Notes under the pieces: generated by a model
Database searches by the model: none
Seen by the model: only the letters and a program-made list of their open reading frames with translations
Told to the model about the DNA's origin: nothing
Made by a program: the position numbers and the translations under genes
Shown here: positions 33,801 through 41,179 of the stretch, one piece after another
Layout of the letters: each line of letters starts with the position of its first letter
Position numbering within the stretch: the stretch's first letter is position 1
From: Lentisphaerae bacterium RIFOXYA12_64_32
Lineage (GTDB): Bacteria; Verrucomicrobiota; Lentisphaeria; Oligosphaerales; YB12-FULL-65-16
Length of the DNA: 64,000 bases
Direction: 5' to 3'
Assembly: GCA_001803235.1 (NCBI GenBank)
Contig: MHBL01000367.1
Location: forward strand, 1-64,000

Positions 33801-36234
33801 CGGTCAACCACCCCCCCGGTTCGACCTTAACCAGGAACCCGTCACCCAAACCACCGTTGTAACTCGTACTCCAGCCGCCGGAAACCCAACCGGAAATGTT
33901 CGAGTCGCCCGTGAGGTACACGTTGCGCGCGCTGTCTACCGCGAGATCATAACTGACCGAAAATCCACGACTGGTGACATACGATGACCAGATATGCGTC
34001 CCGGCATTCGAGAACTTGACTAGGAAGCCATCGCTCCCGAGGCCATCGAAACTGGTCTGCCAGCCGCCCGAGACCCAGCCCGAAGAGCCCGTCTGTCCCG
34101 CAACGTAGACACCACCCACAGCGTCAAGGGCCAGCGCGGTGCCATAATCCCCGTCGTCCCCTCCAACGTAGGTAGCCCATACAAGTCCCCCGGCACTCGA
34201 CAGCTTGGCCACAAAACCATCGCTGTCCCCTCCGTTGTAACTCGTGTCCCATCCGCCCGAAACCCACCCCGAGTCTCCCGCGCCGCCCGCGATATAGACG
34301 TTACCTGAACCGTCCAGTGCGATGCCCTCACCGCTCCCGCACAGATAGGTTGACCACTCATGCGCACCGCTGCCAGACAGCCTCACCACGAACCCACACG
34401 TCACGCCGCTCTCGTAGCTGGTAATCCCGCCGCCGGACACCCAGCCCGGCGACAAGGTGTGGCCCGTGACACAGATATCCCCCGAACCGTCGACCGCGAC
34501 GGCGTAACCTCCGTCGGAGTTGTTCCCGCCCAGGTACGTGGACCACAGGTGCGCTCCAGTACTCGACAGTTTCACAACAAACCCGTCCTGACTCCCGCCA
34601 TTGTAACTCGTGTCCCAGCCGCCTGACACCCAGCCCGACGACGACGTGTGCCCCGTGATGTACACATTGCCGTCGCCGTCCGCAGCAATACCATTGCCTT
34701 CGTCCCACCCGCTCCCACCAAGGTAAGTGGACCACTGGTTCGCACCAGCGCTCGACAACTTCGCAACAAACCCATCACGACTGCCGCCATAGTTCGTGCT
34801 CCAACCACCGGAAACCCAGCCCGAAGACGCCGTGTATCCCGCAACGTAAACGTACCCCGAACCGTCCACCGCGATGCCTGTGGCACGGTCTTCGCTGGTG
34901 CCGCCAAGATACGTGGACCATACATGCGCGCCGGTGCTGGAGAGTTTGACCACGAACGCGTCGTAGTTGCCATTCTGGCTCGTGTCATACCCACCGGAGA
35001 CCCAGGCCGACGAGGCCGTGTAACCGCACACGTAAACGTTGCCTGAACTGTCGACCGCGACGCCGGTGGCGTAGTCATCGCCGGTGCCGCCGAGGTAGGT
35101 GCCCCACTCGACCGCCGGGTCGATGACGAGCGGGTAGTGCGGGTCGATGGGGCCGGACACGGTGAAGCCGCAGGTGGTCGGGTCGCGGAGTGCGAAGGCG
35201 CCGGGGACGGTGCGGCGGCCGTCGGGCAGGTCTTGCCACAGGACGGGTGCGGCGTCGCGCAGGCTCGGGCCGCCGTCGCCGAGGTTGAGGCGCAGTGCGC
35301 CGTCGGACTCGAGTGCGAGCCCGGCGATACCCTCGTAGTGCAGTGCGATCTGGCGGTAGTCGGCGCCGGGCGCGACGGTGAACTCGTACTTCATGCCGCC
35401 GTTCAGGCCGGTGACGCGCAGGTCGACGCCGGCGTAGAGGTTGCGGTACACGACGGAGTCCCAGGTCGGCACGTTCTCGCGCCAGTGCGACGGCTTGCCG
35501 CGCCGGAAGTGGACCACGGCGCCTAAACCCTTGTCGCCGGTCGGTGCGACGCGGTTGGCGCCGACGAAACTGGCCGCAAAACGCAGCATGCGTCGCGGTT
35601 GCGAAGTCCGCTCGGCGGGCGGTGTGCCGGGGGCGTCCGGCGGCGCTGCGGTCTCCGCGCCCGGGACCGGCGCGAAGACCTGGAAGTTGACCGCGCTCTC
35701 GGCCAGGCCGACATTGACGCCCTTGCTGCTGAGCGCGAACCGGATCGCGGCGTCCTCCCACTGGCCCTGGTTCTCGACGAACATTGCGGAGGACGCGCCA
35801 AACTTCGCGACGGCGGCCGTGGCGCGCGGGTCGGCCACGCCGGGTTCGGGCGCCCCGGCGAAGGCGAGCGGGGCGAACACGCAGGAGAACAGCAGGAGGG
35901 CAACGACACGACAGCGGTGGGCCTGCCCCGAACCCGAGCCGCCGCGTAAACGCGGAACTACAAGCCTCGTACCTCGCAGGTTCGTAGTTCCACCTTCAGG
36001 CGGTCTTGGCTCGCCATGGCCGCGCGTCGAATCCGGACCGTCCCGCCCGCCGGGCGGGACGGAACTACAAGCCTCGCGCCGCCCCAGGTTCGTAGTTCCA
36101 CCATAAGGCGGTCCGGGGTTCGGGTGTGCCCGCCAGGCGTCGCCCGGGATGCGCTCTTGCCCTCGCCGCAGACTCGGATCTGCGAGCGCACTACGAGCAG
36201 CGGTTTGGTGTCTCGGCCTGGAGTCGCTTCCCAC
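24847..36234 (-). CDS. Giant modular exported protein (SBBP, Calx-beta, RCC1, beta-helix, cadherin-like)
   Basis: About 3700-3800 residues. Reading from the N-terminus (high to low coordinates): signal-like segment VVALLLFSCVFAPLAFAG (near 35880); an N-terminal domain with FVENQGQW; seven SBBP beta-propeller units keyed by WSTYLGG (35.1-33.8 kb); a PEGA-like piece; a Calx-beta domain (33.6-33.3 kb); a DTDGDKMSDDWE calcium-type spacer; fourteen RCC1 units keyed by YGQLGDGTT (33.1-31.1 kb); PEGA-like repeats; a parallel beta-helix with choice-of-anchor-Q-like features (30.6-29.5 kb); seven cadherin-like modules (MDEDGSP) interspersed with five Ig-like modules; and a C-terminal domain with GWNLVGIP. 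It is probably a secreted or surface adhesion protein. The start is uncertain: GTG 36234 follows GAGGAG, but the signal-like segment lies about 110 residues further in and palindromic repeats intervene. Confidence 0.85.
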   Translation of the reverse strand: MGSDSRPRHQTAARSALADPSLRRGQERIPGDAWRAHPNPGPPYGGTTNLGRREACSSVPPGGRDGPDSTRGHGEPRPPEGGTTNLRGTRLVVPRLRGGSGSGQAHRCRVVALLLFSCVFAPLAFAGAPEPGVADPRATAAVAKFGASSAMFVENQGQWEDAAIRFALSSKGVNVGLAESAVNFQVFAPVPGAETAAPPDAPGTPPAERTSQPRRMLRFAASFVGANRVAPTGDKGLGAVVHFRRGKPSHWRENVPTWDSVVYRNLYAGVDLRVTGLNGGMKYEFTVAPGADYRQIALHYEGIAGLALESDGALRLNLGDGGPSLRDAAPVLWQDLPDGRRTVPGAFALRDPTTCGFTVSGPIDPHYPLVIDPAVEWGTYLGGTGDDYATGVAVDSSGNVYVCGYTASSAWVSGGYDTSQNGNYDAFVVKLSSTGAHVWSTYLGGTSEDRATGIAVDGSGYVYVAGYTASSGWVSGGWSTNYGGSRDGFVAKLSSAGANQWSTYLGGSGWDEGNGIAADGDGNVYITGHTSSSGWVSGGWDTSYNGGSQDGFVVKLSSTGAHLWSTYLGGNNSDGGYAVAVDGSGDICVTGHTLSPGWVSGGGITSYESGVTCGFVVRLSGSGAHEWSTYLCGSGEGIALDGSGNVYIAGGAGDSGWVSGGWDTSYNGGDSDGFVAKLSSAGGLVWATYVGGDDGDYGTALALDAVGGVYVAGQTGSSGWVSGGWQTSFDGLGSDGFLVKFSNAGTHIWSSYVTSRGFSVSYDLAVDSARNVYLTGDSNISGWVSGGWSTSYNGGLGDGFLVKVEPGGWLTVTVEPGAARDGGGQWCVDGGPWLNSGAVVAPAVGTHTVSYKDVANRTRPPDATVSIAEDATTSATGTYVELGFSETARSASENAGVIAIPVDLSGPLPWGVTVDYCVTGGTATGGGVDYTLVSGTLTFNSGETSESIEVTLADDALPEPPETVEITLSNPTNAVLGRLAVCILTFADEDTDGDKMSDDWEESCFGGLSQGANEDPDGDADTNVEEYTYGTDPMDADSRVRALLFGCGRNGYGELATEQGSYLLQQRLPWTDIVQVAAGTYHTLIRRADGSLWACGYNYYGQLGDGTTVNRFSPVLVFADGVAAVAGGSYHTLIVESDGSLWACGSNVYGQLGDGTTTSRSTPVQILPGGVASVAAGQDHSLILKTDGSLWACGRNDYGQLGDGTTADQHVPEQILSGGVASVAAGKYHTLIVKTDGSLWACGYNGFGQLGDGTTTNRSTPEQILSDGVTSVAAGQSDSLAVKTDGSLWGWGWNSLGQLGTWGGIVDSPVCMLPSGVASAAPGYDFSVAVKTDGSLWGFGINHFGQCGADRHWIPFELPREVLSGGVAAVAAGFRHALVLRTDGSLWGSGAGNYGQLGDGLAGLSPNPVVVAPFAVDAAALGRAMSGESHTLVLAAGGSLFACGSGYYGELGDGTLEDRFSPVQVLSNVTCVAAGGSASFAVTADGALWGWGGSSGVPDSPVQVLPSSVAFVATGRQHTLAVKTDGSLWAWGDNTYGQLGDGTTTSQTSPVEILPSGVASAAGGSSHTLIVKTDGSLWACGYNYCGQLGDGTTTTRLTPVQILSGGVASVAAGDSFSLVVKTDGSLWTCGYNGSGQLGDGTTTNRSTTVQILSSGVASVSAGAYHSLIVKTDGSLWGCGSNYYGQLHDTDIGTRLSPVMLYAAGVVDAVAGAECSLIIGHPNGGVTVSIEPQAARDAGAQWCLDGGAWQDSGVTVGADTGSHTVSFRDVPNWTKPTDSSVYLAKFVSASAVGTYMQGRLVVTIQQQGARDAGAQWRVDGGAWRDSGATVNLALGNYTISFKDILGWTAAPDRIVCIVADSTSSVASTYALQRLVKGSATGGNTGASWSDAFIDLQSALQAAQTGDEIWVATGTHCPIGGTDRTATFQVPAGVSLYGGFAGTESSRSERDWTAYPTILSGDIGTVSETSDNSYRVVTVDTVADVVLDGFVITGGNANPDSTEDVPRSGGGILCVNATNLSVSHCTVTANSALVAGGGMAVWGGSGIVVSACAFTGNTAPSGGALYSSGSGGTTVCTFTNCVVAGNAATSGAGFYLAGDDAGLVNCTLSGNAASTSGGALYNAGASATLKNCISWGNTAGTGAELCNHDLSGSGGRNAQPVLTCTDIQGGWNGSGVANDGGASVVDGGSNIDADPRFTNTVNAGGADGVFGTVDDGLRLFAGSPCLDAGTPTGAPATDQRGVARPIGAGIDLGAYEGSESPPVITELAPQSVTMDEDSSPTAFSLTLHATDVDGDTLTWSIATPVGHGTATASGTGASQVIGYVPNPNWNGSDSFVVQVSDGVGGTGTITVNVTVNARNDPPVIAQGDSVAATMDEDGDPLAWSAPVLTAMDVDGDTLTWSKLSGPSHGTAAVSGTGASPPTFTYAPAANWNGVDSFAVQVSDGLGGADTIMVNVTVNPRNDAPANTVAPSVGGTCHVGRQLTANNGTWNDTMDTAVSGTSTLTYTYQWRRADSAGGLNAADLDGATSATYNVQGVDNGKYLCVLVTATDNGVGDPATQSTTLSTLWTLVANAVPVITQGTSVARSMDEDGSPLAWSPPTVTATDADGDTLTWSVANVPGHGTATVSGTGASPITFTYAPTANWNGSDSFVIQVSDGLGGVDTITVTVTVNPRNDPPNNTAVPTFSGWHVLTATTGTWNDNTDLVPGALTYTYQWRRADDASGTNAAAIPGATAATYSVQAADVGKYACVRVTATDNGEGLPASQSTSVLSAWALVANAAPVIAQGDSVSASMDEDGAPTVWSAPAVSATDADGDTLTWSVASVPGHGTATVSGTGAAPPTFTYVPAANGYGSDSFVVQVSDGLGGGDTVTVSVTIGPRNDPPVNTVVPTVSGTHQLTATTGTWNDAVDLAPGALTYTYRWRCADSSGGANAADIADATAATYVVQATDVGKYVGVRVTATDDGEGLPLSQSTSASSVWTPIADIAPVIAQGTSVSRIMDEDGSPMTWSAPTLSATDADNDTLTWSRQSGPAHGTATVEGTGAAPTAVVYTPTADWNGSDSFVVRVSDGFGGVGAITVNVTVRARNDAPDCTVAPSVTGTYRKGYTLTANKGTWNDSTDLAPGTLSYAYQWQRADDASGTNAVNIFGVTGTAYTLQAADVGKYVCFRVTTTDNGEGTPTSASTAVLSPWTLVANALPVIVQGDSVSKSMDEDGSPVAWSAPIVSATDADGQTLTWSLASGPGHGTATVSGTGGAPGTFTYAPVANWNGTDSFAVQVSDGAGGTDAITVNVTVNPRQDAPVITESDPQAVTMDEDSAPTTFSLTLHATDPDAGDTLTWMTATPAGHGTATATGTGMSNPIGYTPAADWSGSDSFVVWVTDSTGLTDMVTVNVTVQPRNDAPVSTAAPAVTGVHRLYGALSVNPGTWNDSKDANPVPGLTHQWQRTDDALGPDAANIPGATGTTYALTADDVGRYVCVVETATDTGTPGAATAALATPWVLVEEVLFTLTLSNSAVPELYSGTRTAATNEFDNGLDVVAPANPGAGQGYACFVNAAHADSAERVLTSDFRSASEALTRWRLVVDVPDGGRGTCELGWTLAAVQPGKVIYLQRLDGETPSGTPVDMTATASVPVTADSEFEIAYAVPEQAACALVAGWNLVGIPLLTLESVADVFSDGHGGVIKTGAVWAWDGDRAHVVPDTGVLNAERGCWVYSVAGGTPVAFAGIAADGLIALAPGWNAVSPVRDTVLPFLPGVKGPAWSWDSSGRCYVPVWPGATLQSGRGYWVFVSGAPVSLDTGD

Positions 36235-36546
36235 GTCGCACTCCTCGTCCCCGTGGAATCGCCCGTCCTGATGCCGAGACAATACACGACTCACGCGCTT
36301 GGTTCAATATAGAAAAGCCAACAATCCGGTTGCCGGTTCAGGGGGAGGCAAGGTTCGTAGTTCCGCCCCGCCCGGCGGGCGGGACGGTCCAGGGTCGCCG
36401 TGACCACGCGCCTCAATCCGGACCGCGTAAACGCGGAACTACAAGCCTCGCGCCTCCCAGGTTCGTAGTTCCGCCTTCAGGCGGTCTTGGTTCGACGTCG
36501 CCACGCGTCGAATCCGGACCGCGTAAACGCGGAACTACAAGCCTCG
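35942..36546. repeat. Cluster of eight palindromic units
   Basis: Eight units alternate in orientation (35942, 35978, 36031, 36086, 36351, 36423, 36459 and 36519). Each is a hairpin joined to a constant GGAACTAC(A/G)A..CCT tail. The hairpin stem varies, for example CCGCGTAAACGCGG, CCGCCTTCAGGCGG and a longer CCCGCCCGCCGGGCGGG form, while staying self-complementary. Four units fall inside the open frame at the 5' end of the giant gene. Confidence 0.8.
36306..36311 (-). promoter_or_regulatory. Candidate -10 of the giant gene
   Basis: TATATT on the minus strand in a locally T-rich stretch (CTTTTCTATATTG), about 12 bases upstream of an in-frame GTG at 36294 and 72 upstream of GTG 36234. No convincing -35 was found. 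Confidence 0.3.
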
Positions 36547-36663
36547 CACGGCCCGGGCTCGCGGTCCCGTCCAGTCACCGAAACGCGACAAGACACGACA
36601 GGAACTCCGCCGCCTCCCGCGACGTCGCACGCCGTTCCGCCTCGCACCGCTAGGTCTCGGCGC

Positions 36664-36669
36664 TATATT
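36664..36669 (+). promoter_or_regulatory. Candidate -10 of typA
   Basis: TATATT in an otherwise GC-rich stretch, 100 bases upstream of the typA ATG and just beyond the palindromic cluster. No good -35 is seen. Confidence 0.3.
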
Positions 36670-36768
36670 ATCGGTTCGCCTGGACTGTTTGGCTCTCCGG
36701 CCACCCTTTCCCCGGTTGCGTGTAGGACCGGCCGCCGGCAGTCTGGCGTCAAGGATCGAAAACTCCGT

Positions 36769-38550
36769 ATGGACCAGACCAAGATCAGAAACATTGCGAT
36801 CATCGCGCACGTCGACCACGGCAAGACGACGCTGGTCGATCAGCTCTTCCGCCAGAGCGGCATGTTCCGCGACAACCAGAAGGTCGAGGAACGGCTCATG
36901 GACTCCATGGACCTGGAGAAAGAGCGCGGCATCACCATCTCCGCGAAGAACGGCTCCTTCCGCTACAAGGGCTACTGGATCAATATCGTGGACACACCCG
37001 GCCACGCGGACTTCGGCGGCCAGGTCGAACGCGTGCTGAAGATGGCCGATGGCGCCCTGCTCCTCGTCGATGCCGAAGAAGGCCCGATGCCACAGACCTT
37101 CTTCGTGCTCAAGAAAGCGCTGAGCCTGAACCTGCCGCTGATCGTGGTGATCAACAAGGTCGACAAGGCCAATGCCCGCCCCGACTGGGTCGTGGACCAG
37201 GTCTTTGACCTGTTCGTCAAGCTGCATGCACCGGATCACATTCTCGACTTTCCGATCGTGTTCGCCTCGGCGCGCGAAGGCTACGCCATGCTCGACCACC
37301 ACAAGCCCAGCAAGACCGTGGACGCCCTGTACGAGATGATCGTGACCCGCATTCCGGCGCCCAAGGGCGACCCGAACGCGCCGCTGCAGATGCTGGTCAG
37401 TTCGATCGATTACAGCCCGTACCTCGGCCGACTCGGGATCGGCAAGGTCACGTCCGGCACGCTGAACATCAACAAAGACATTGTCGTGGCCCTGCGCGAC
37501 GGCACGATCATCCCGGCGCGGGTCACGAAGGTTTACCGGTTCGAGGGTGCGGAACGCGTCCCCATCGAGACCGCCGGGGTGGGCGAGATCGTGGCGGTCG
37601 CCGGCATGGATCAGGTCACCGTCGGGGTCACTTATACGGACCCGGAAAACCCGCAACCGCTGCCGCCCATGGAGATCGATCCGCCGACCATCTCGATGAA
37701 CTTCATCCCCAACGACTCGCCGTTTGCCGGCCGCGAGGGCGAGTTCGTCACCTCACGCCACCTGGTGGACCGCCTGAAACACGAGTCCCTTGCGGACGTC
37801 GCACTGCACGTCGAACCGCTTGGGGAGAGCAAAGGCTTCAAGGTCTCCGGCCGCGGCGAACTGCACCTCTCCATCCTCATCGAGCGCATGCGCCGTGAAG
37901 GCTACGAGTTCCAGGTCACCCGCCCCGTCGCCATTCTCCGCGAAGTGGACGGCGTCATCCAGGAACCGTTCGAGGAACTCACCATCGACGTGCCTGAAGT
38001 GCACATGGGCGTGGTCATCGAGAAACTCGGCCAACGCAAGGGCCAGATCCTGACCATGGAAACCGGCAACGGCATGGCGCGACTGGTGTTCCGCGTCCCG
38101 ACCCGCGCCCTGCTCGGGTTCCGCTCGGAGTTCCTCACCGACACCCGCGGCATGGGCGTGATGAACTACATCTTCTCCGGGTACGGGCCGCACGTCGGCG
38201 AAATCCGCACCCGCACCCGCGGCGTCCTGATCTCCATGATGAACTGCACCACGGTCGCCTACGCGCTGTTCAACCTCCAGGACCGCGGCCGCTTCTTCCT
38301 GCCGCCCGGCGTCGAGGTCTACGCGGGCCAGATCGTCGGCGAACACTGCCGCGAAGACGACCTGACGGTCAACCCGGGCAAGGGCAAGCGCCTGACCAAC
38401 ATGCGCGCCTCCGGTTCCGACGAGAACATCATCCTGACCCCGCCCACCCGTTTCACCCTCGAGGAGTGCCTCCCCTACATCAACGACGACGAACTCGTCG
38501 AGATCACCCCGAAAAACATCCGGCTCCGCAAACGCAACTTCCGACCATAG
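36769..38550 (+). CDS. typA: Ribosome-associated translational GTPase TypA/BipA
   Basis: A 593-residue translation-factor GTPase of the EF-G superfamily. The G1 loop is AHVDHGKTT, switch II is [15 protein letters not shown], and G4 is [12 protein letters not shown] with the TypA-specific extension. Later landmarks are [26 protein letters not shown] (domain V-like, partly quoted here as [11 protein letters not shown]), [13 protein letters not shown] and [15 protein letters not shown], all characteristic of TypA rather than EF-G or LepA. The ATG at 36769 begins [18 protein letters not shown], where family members start; AAGGA lies upstream. The gene appears monocistronic. Confidence 0.96.
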   Translation: MDQTKIRNIAIIAHVDHGKTTLVDQLFRQSGMFRDNQKVEERLMDSMDLEKERGITISAKNGSFRYKGYWINIVDTPGHADFGGQVERVLKMADGALLLVDAEEGPMPQTFFVLKKALSLNLPLIVVINKVDKANARPDWVVDQVFDLFVKLHAPDHILDFPIVFASAREGYAMLDHHKPSKTVDALYEMIVTRIPAPKGDPNAPLQMLVSSIDYSPYLGRLGIGKVTSGTLNINKDIVVALRDGTIIPARVTKVYRFEGAERVPIETAGVGEIVAVAGMDQVTVGVTYTDPENPQPLPPMEIDPPTISMNFIPNDSPFAGREGEFVTSRHLVDRLKHESLADVALHVEPLGESKGFKVSGRGELHLSILIERMRREGYEFQVTRPVAILREVDGVIQEPFEELTIDVPEVHMGVVIEKLGQRKGQILTMETGNGMARLVFRVPTRALLGFRSEFLTDTRGMGVMNYIFSGYGPHVGEIRTRTRGVLISMMNCTTVAYALFNLQDRGRFFLPPGVEVYAGQIVGEHCREDDLTVNPGKGKRLTNMRASGSDENIILTPPTRFTLEECLPYINDDELVEITPKNIRLRKRNFRP

Positions 38551-38564
38551 CGGCTCCTTGGACT

Positions 38565-38740
38565 GTGGCGCGGGACATCCGGGACCGCAGCAGGGTCAAT
38601 CGGGTCCGTCCCGGACCGATGATCTCGACCTCAGGTCCGTCGTCGCCCAGACAGCTTCCGCCGTCGCTCTGGCCATGGCGGACATGTCGCCGGACAGGCC
38701 CAACCGGCGTACCTCGCTTCGGCGCGGGACGCGCCGAGCG
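38565..38740 (+). repeat. Family C intergenic repeat, long form
   Basis: A 176-bp copy matching the long form at 12364-12541, including the extra block CAGCTTCCGCCGTCGCTCTG. It fills the gap between the convergent typA and GH3-family genes. Confidence 0.7.
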
Positions 38741-38748
38741 ACTGCGCG

Positions 38749-40428
38749 TCAACCCGCGCGATCCGCCCGCCCGAACAGGTCTGCCCAGAACGTTTCGGGC
38801 CGCAGCGCGACCGGTTTGATGTCGCCCGCCTTCATACCACGCGCCACCCATGCGGCACGGTATGCCGCCATCGCATCGCCCCGGACCTGGCGCACCTCTA
38901 CCGCCGCCAACTGCCCGAGCTGCCGCGCATGGGCATAGTGGTAGTTACGACACAACTCCTCCTCCACGACCGCGGAGAACTCCGCCACGCGCGAGGCTGC
39001 TTCCCCCTCTGCCAACTCCAGAAACAGTGCGTATCCGCACCGGGCGCCTTCCACGACCGGTGCCAGCATGGCGAACGCCGGATGCAGGCCGGTCCTTGAC
39101 TCCGCCACGCGCAACGCCTCGGCTGCGTGCCGCTCGTCAAGTTTCTCCCCGACCACGTCCGACACGGCATTGTCCTTTCCCTGAAACGCGAAACACGGCG
39201 TACGCTGGCAGAACCCGGTCACGCGCACCACGTCGTGCAGCCGATATCGCCACAGCCCGCCGCCCGTGGTCAGGACAACGCTGTAGTCGCGGCCCAGTTC
39301 CAGTTCCCAAAGAAAGCGCACCTCCTCCGTGGCCAGGTCGATGAACTCGAAGAAGTGTGAACGCACAGCTCCGACCCGGAACCGGCCGCACCCCGTCGGG
39401 ATCGAGACGACGCCCTCGGTGGCGAGCAGGCCCTTGCCCTGGATGCAGACGTCCGGGAACCACTCGCGCAGTCGCTCGACCCAGGGCGAGGCACGGCCGT
39501 CGGTCCAGCAACTGATCACCGCAAGCTCCGGCCACAGACGCCGGAACATTCCGCGCCCCGCGTCGCCCGCGATCGAAACAACTTCGTCGGCTCGGGCGGG
39601 CGCGGGGCCGAAGTGGGCCTGCAACCGCTCGCGCAGGTCTGAGGTCAAAGCCAGCGCCGGGTCAATCCGGCCGCTGCGCAACTCAGCCGCCAGCGCCGGC
39701 AGATGCCGCGGCATGGCCTCCAGCAGCAGGGTCAGGAATGACGCGTGCCAGACGGAGATCAGCCTCAGGTCCCTGGCCCGCAGCAGGAACAACAGCGTCA
39801 GGTGCTCAAAGGTCTCCCGGTCGGTCACCCGCCGGATTTCCGGCGACACGGCAAGAAGCTGCCGCGCCAGAACCCGCTCAAGCCCGCCCAAGTACTCGGT
39901 GTCGTCCGCAAACCCGACCGGGACGGCACCGGGCGTCACAGACTCCGCACCCGCAACCGGCGTGTTGGGACTGATCGACCAGTACTGCCGTCCCAGGAAC
40001 AGTCTCGGGTGCGCCAGGTACAGCCACGCGATCCACGCCTGGACCGCGGCCTGGTACTCCCTGCGCAGCGATGCCGTGTACGGGATGAGCTTTGCAGCGC
40101 CCGTCGAACCGCTCGTCGGCTGCAGCCGCAGAACGGGCTCGGCCGTAAGGCTCGACGGTTCCCCGCGCCGGATGGCGGCCACCGCGGGTGCGAAATCCGC
40201 ATACTCAGCCAGGGGCACTCGCGCCGCGAACTCCGCGGGGGTCTGCAAGCCGCCGAAGCCATGCCCGCGGCCAAAAGCGGTGTCACGGTGGCGCCGCAGC
40301 AGGGTCCGCAACAACCGCTCTTGCGTCCGGCGCGGAGAGCGGATGGCGACCAGGAACCGCAACCAGCCGGGCAGGCACGCGATGCACCAGGCCAGGTTCG
40401 TCAGGAACGTTCGAACGCGTCTCATCAC
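38749..40428 (-). CDS. GH3-family acyl-amido synthetase-like protein
   Basis: A 559-residue member of the GH3 auxin-responsive promoter family. Plant GH3 enzymes adenylate a carboxylic acid and join it to an amino acid; bacterial homologues are found in lipid and natural-product loci with mostly unknown substrates. Family features include RHRDTAFGRGHGF near the N-terminus, RLQPTSGSTGAAKLIPYT (ATP-binding loop) and YRLHDVVRVTGF with FQGKDNAVSDVVGEKL in the C-terminal part. It is the last gene of a five-gene leftward operon beginning with a radical SAM protein, so it may activate or amidate a carboxylate made by that pathway. Confidence 0.85.
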   Translation of the reverse strand: MMRRVRTFLTNLAWCIACLPGWLRFLVAIRSPRRTQERLLRTLLRRHRDTAFGRGHGFGGLQTPAEFAARVPLAEYADFAPAVAAIRRGEPSSLTAEPVLRLQPTSGSTGAAKLIPYTASLRREYQAAVQAWIAWLYLAHPRLFLGRQYWSISPNTPVAGAESVTPGAVPVGFADDTEYLGGLERVLARQLLAVSPEIRRVTDRETFEHLTLLFLLRARDLRLISVWHASFLTLLLEAMPRHLPALAAELRSGRIDPALALTSDLRERLQAHFGPAPARADEVVSIAGDAGRGMFRRLWPELAVISCWTDGRASPWVERLREWFPDVCIQGKGLLATEGVVSIPTGCGRFRVGAVRSHFFEFIDLATEEVRFLWELELGRDYSVVLTTGGGLWRYRLHDVVRVTGFCQRTPCFAFQGKDNAVSDVVGEKLDERHAAEALRVAESRTGLHPAFAMLAPVVEGARCGYALFLELAEGEAASRVAEFSAVVEEELCRNYHYAHARQLGQLAAVEVRQVRGDAMAAYRAAWVARGMKAGDIKPVALRPETFWADLFGRADRAG

Positions 40429-40456
40429 GGCCGCCAGAGTCCCGACCCTCCCTGTC

Positions 40457-41179
40457 TCACCACGTCGGCGTCGTGGCGTGAATCACGCGCCAGGCGCGCG
40501 GGTTGAGATTGTCGCGACGTATGGCCGTCAGGCACGCCATTTCATCGCCCGCCGCGAATCCCGGATTGCGCCGCAGGAAATACGCCACGTGCGGGTCCCG
40601 CAACCGTCCCGGCGGGACACGCGCCAGCTCCGGCAGCAGGCGGTCCCCGCCCGCGCCAGGCCGGACGATACCGGTGTCCGGGTCGTACTCCGACCCAAAC
40701 CTGTGCGTCGCGACGGCGTGCATAAGCGAGGCGCACTCATCAGGCATGTCAGCGTCGAAGGCCGGGAAGAATCGCTTGAAGAACACCGGGAGAAAGCGGT
40801 AGGTGCGGAACCCCTTCGTAATCAGGAACCAATGCAAGTCGTCCTCACCCTGATCGCACATGAGCCGAAGCATGAGATGGCCGAAGCAGCCCGCCAGCGC
40901 CGGAGTGTGCCGGTGGGCGTGATCCACCACCGTGTCACCGCTGAACAGGAATCGGTGCTCACGCCCCTGCACGCACAAGCGGATCAGCGCCTGGGTCGAA
41001 AAACCTACCAATGCGCCCGACGGCCCGCGCAGCAGGATCACCCACTCCTTCGCGGCCAGGTCCGCCATGAACCGCTCCGGCCGCACGTTCCCATAGTGCC
41101 GCCCATGGAGCGCCAGCATCGCCGCGCGGTCCGATTCGGTCAGCCATTCCTGGCGGACGATGTAAGTCGACAATGGCAT
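40457..41179 (-). CDS. GNAT-like acyltransferase
   Basis: A 240-residue protein resembling GNAT N-acyltransferases (ALVGFSTQALIRL as a core strand, VDHAHRHTPALAGCFGHLML as the acyl-CoA helix region). AAGGA precedes ATG 41179. The first 40 bases overlap the end of the upstream PAP2 gene and the stop is 28 bases before the GH3-family gene, placing it firmly in the operon. A role in transferring an acyl or acetyl group to an amine on the pathway product is possible. The GNAT assignment is moderate because the canonical Q/RxxGxG/A is not clear. Confidence 0.6.
   Translation of the reverse strand: MPLSTYIVRQEWLTESDRAAMLALHGRHYGNVRPERFMADLAAKEWVILLRGPSGALVGFSTQALIRLCVQGREHRFLFSGDTVVDHAHRHTPALAGCFGHLMLRLMCDQGEDDLHWFLITKGFRTYRFLPVFFKRFFPAFDADMPDECASLMHAVATHRFGSEYDPDTGIVRPGAGGDRLLPELARVPPGRLRDPHVAYFLRRNPGFAAGDEMACLTAIRRDNLNPRAWRVIHATTPTW

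Noticed and set aside
35942-36546. CRISPR-like array
   Set aside because: Units alternate in orientation with irregular spacing, and there are no uniform spacers or cas genes.
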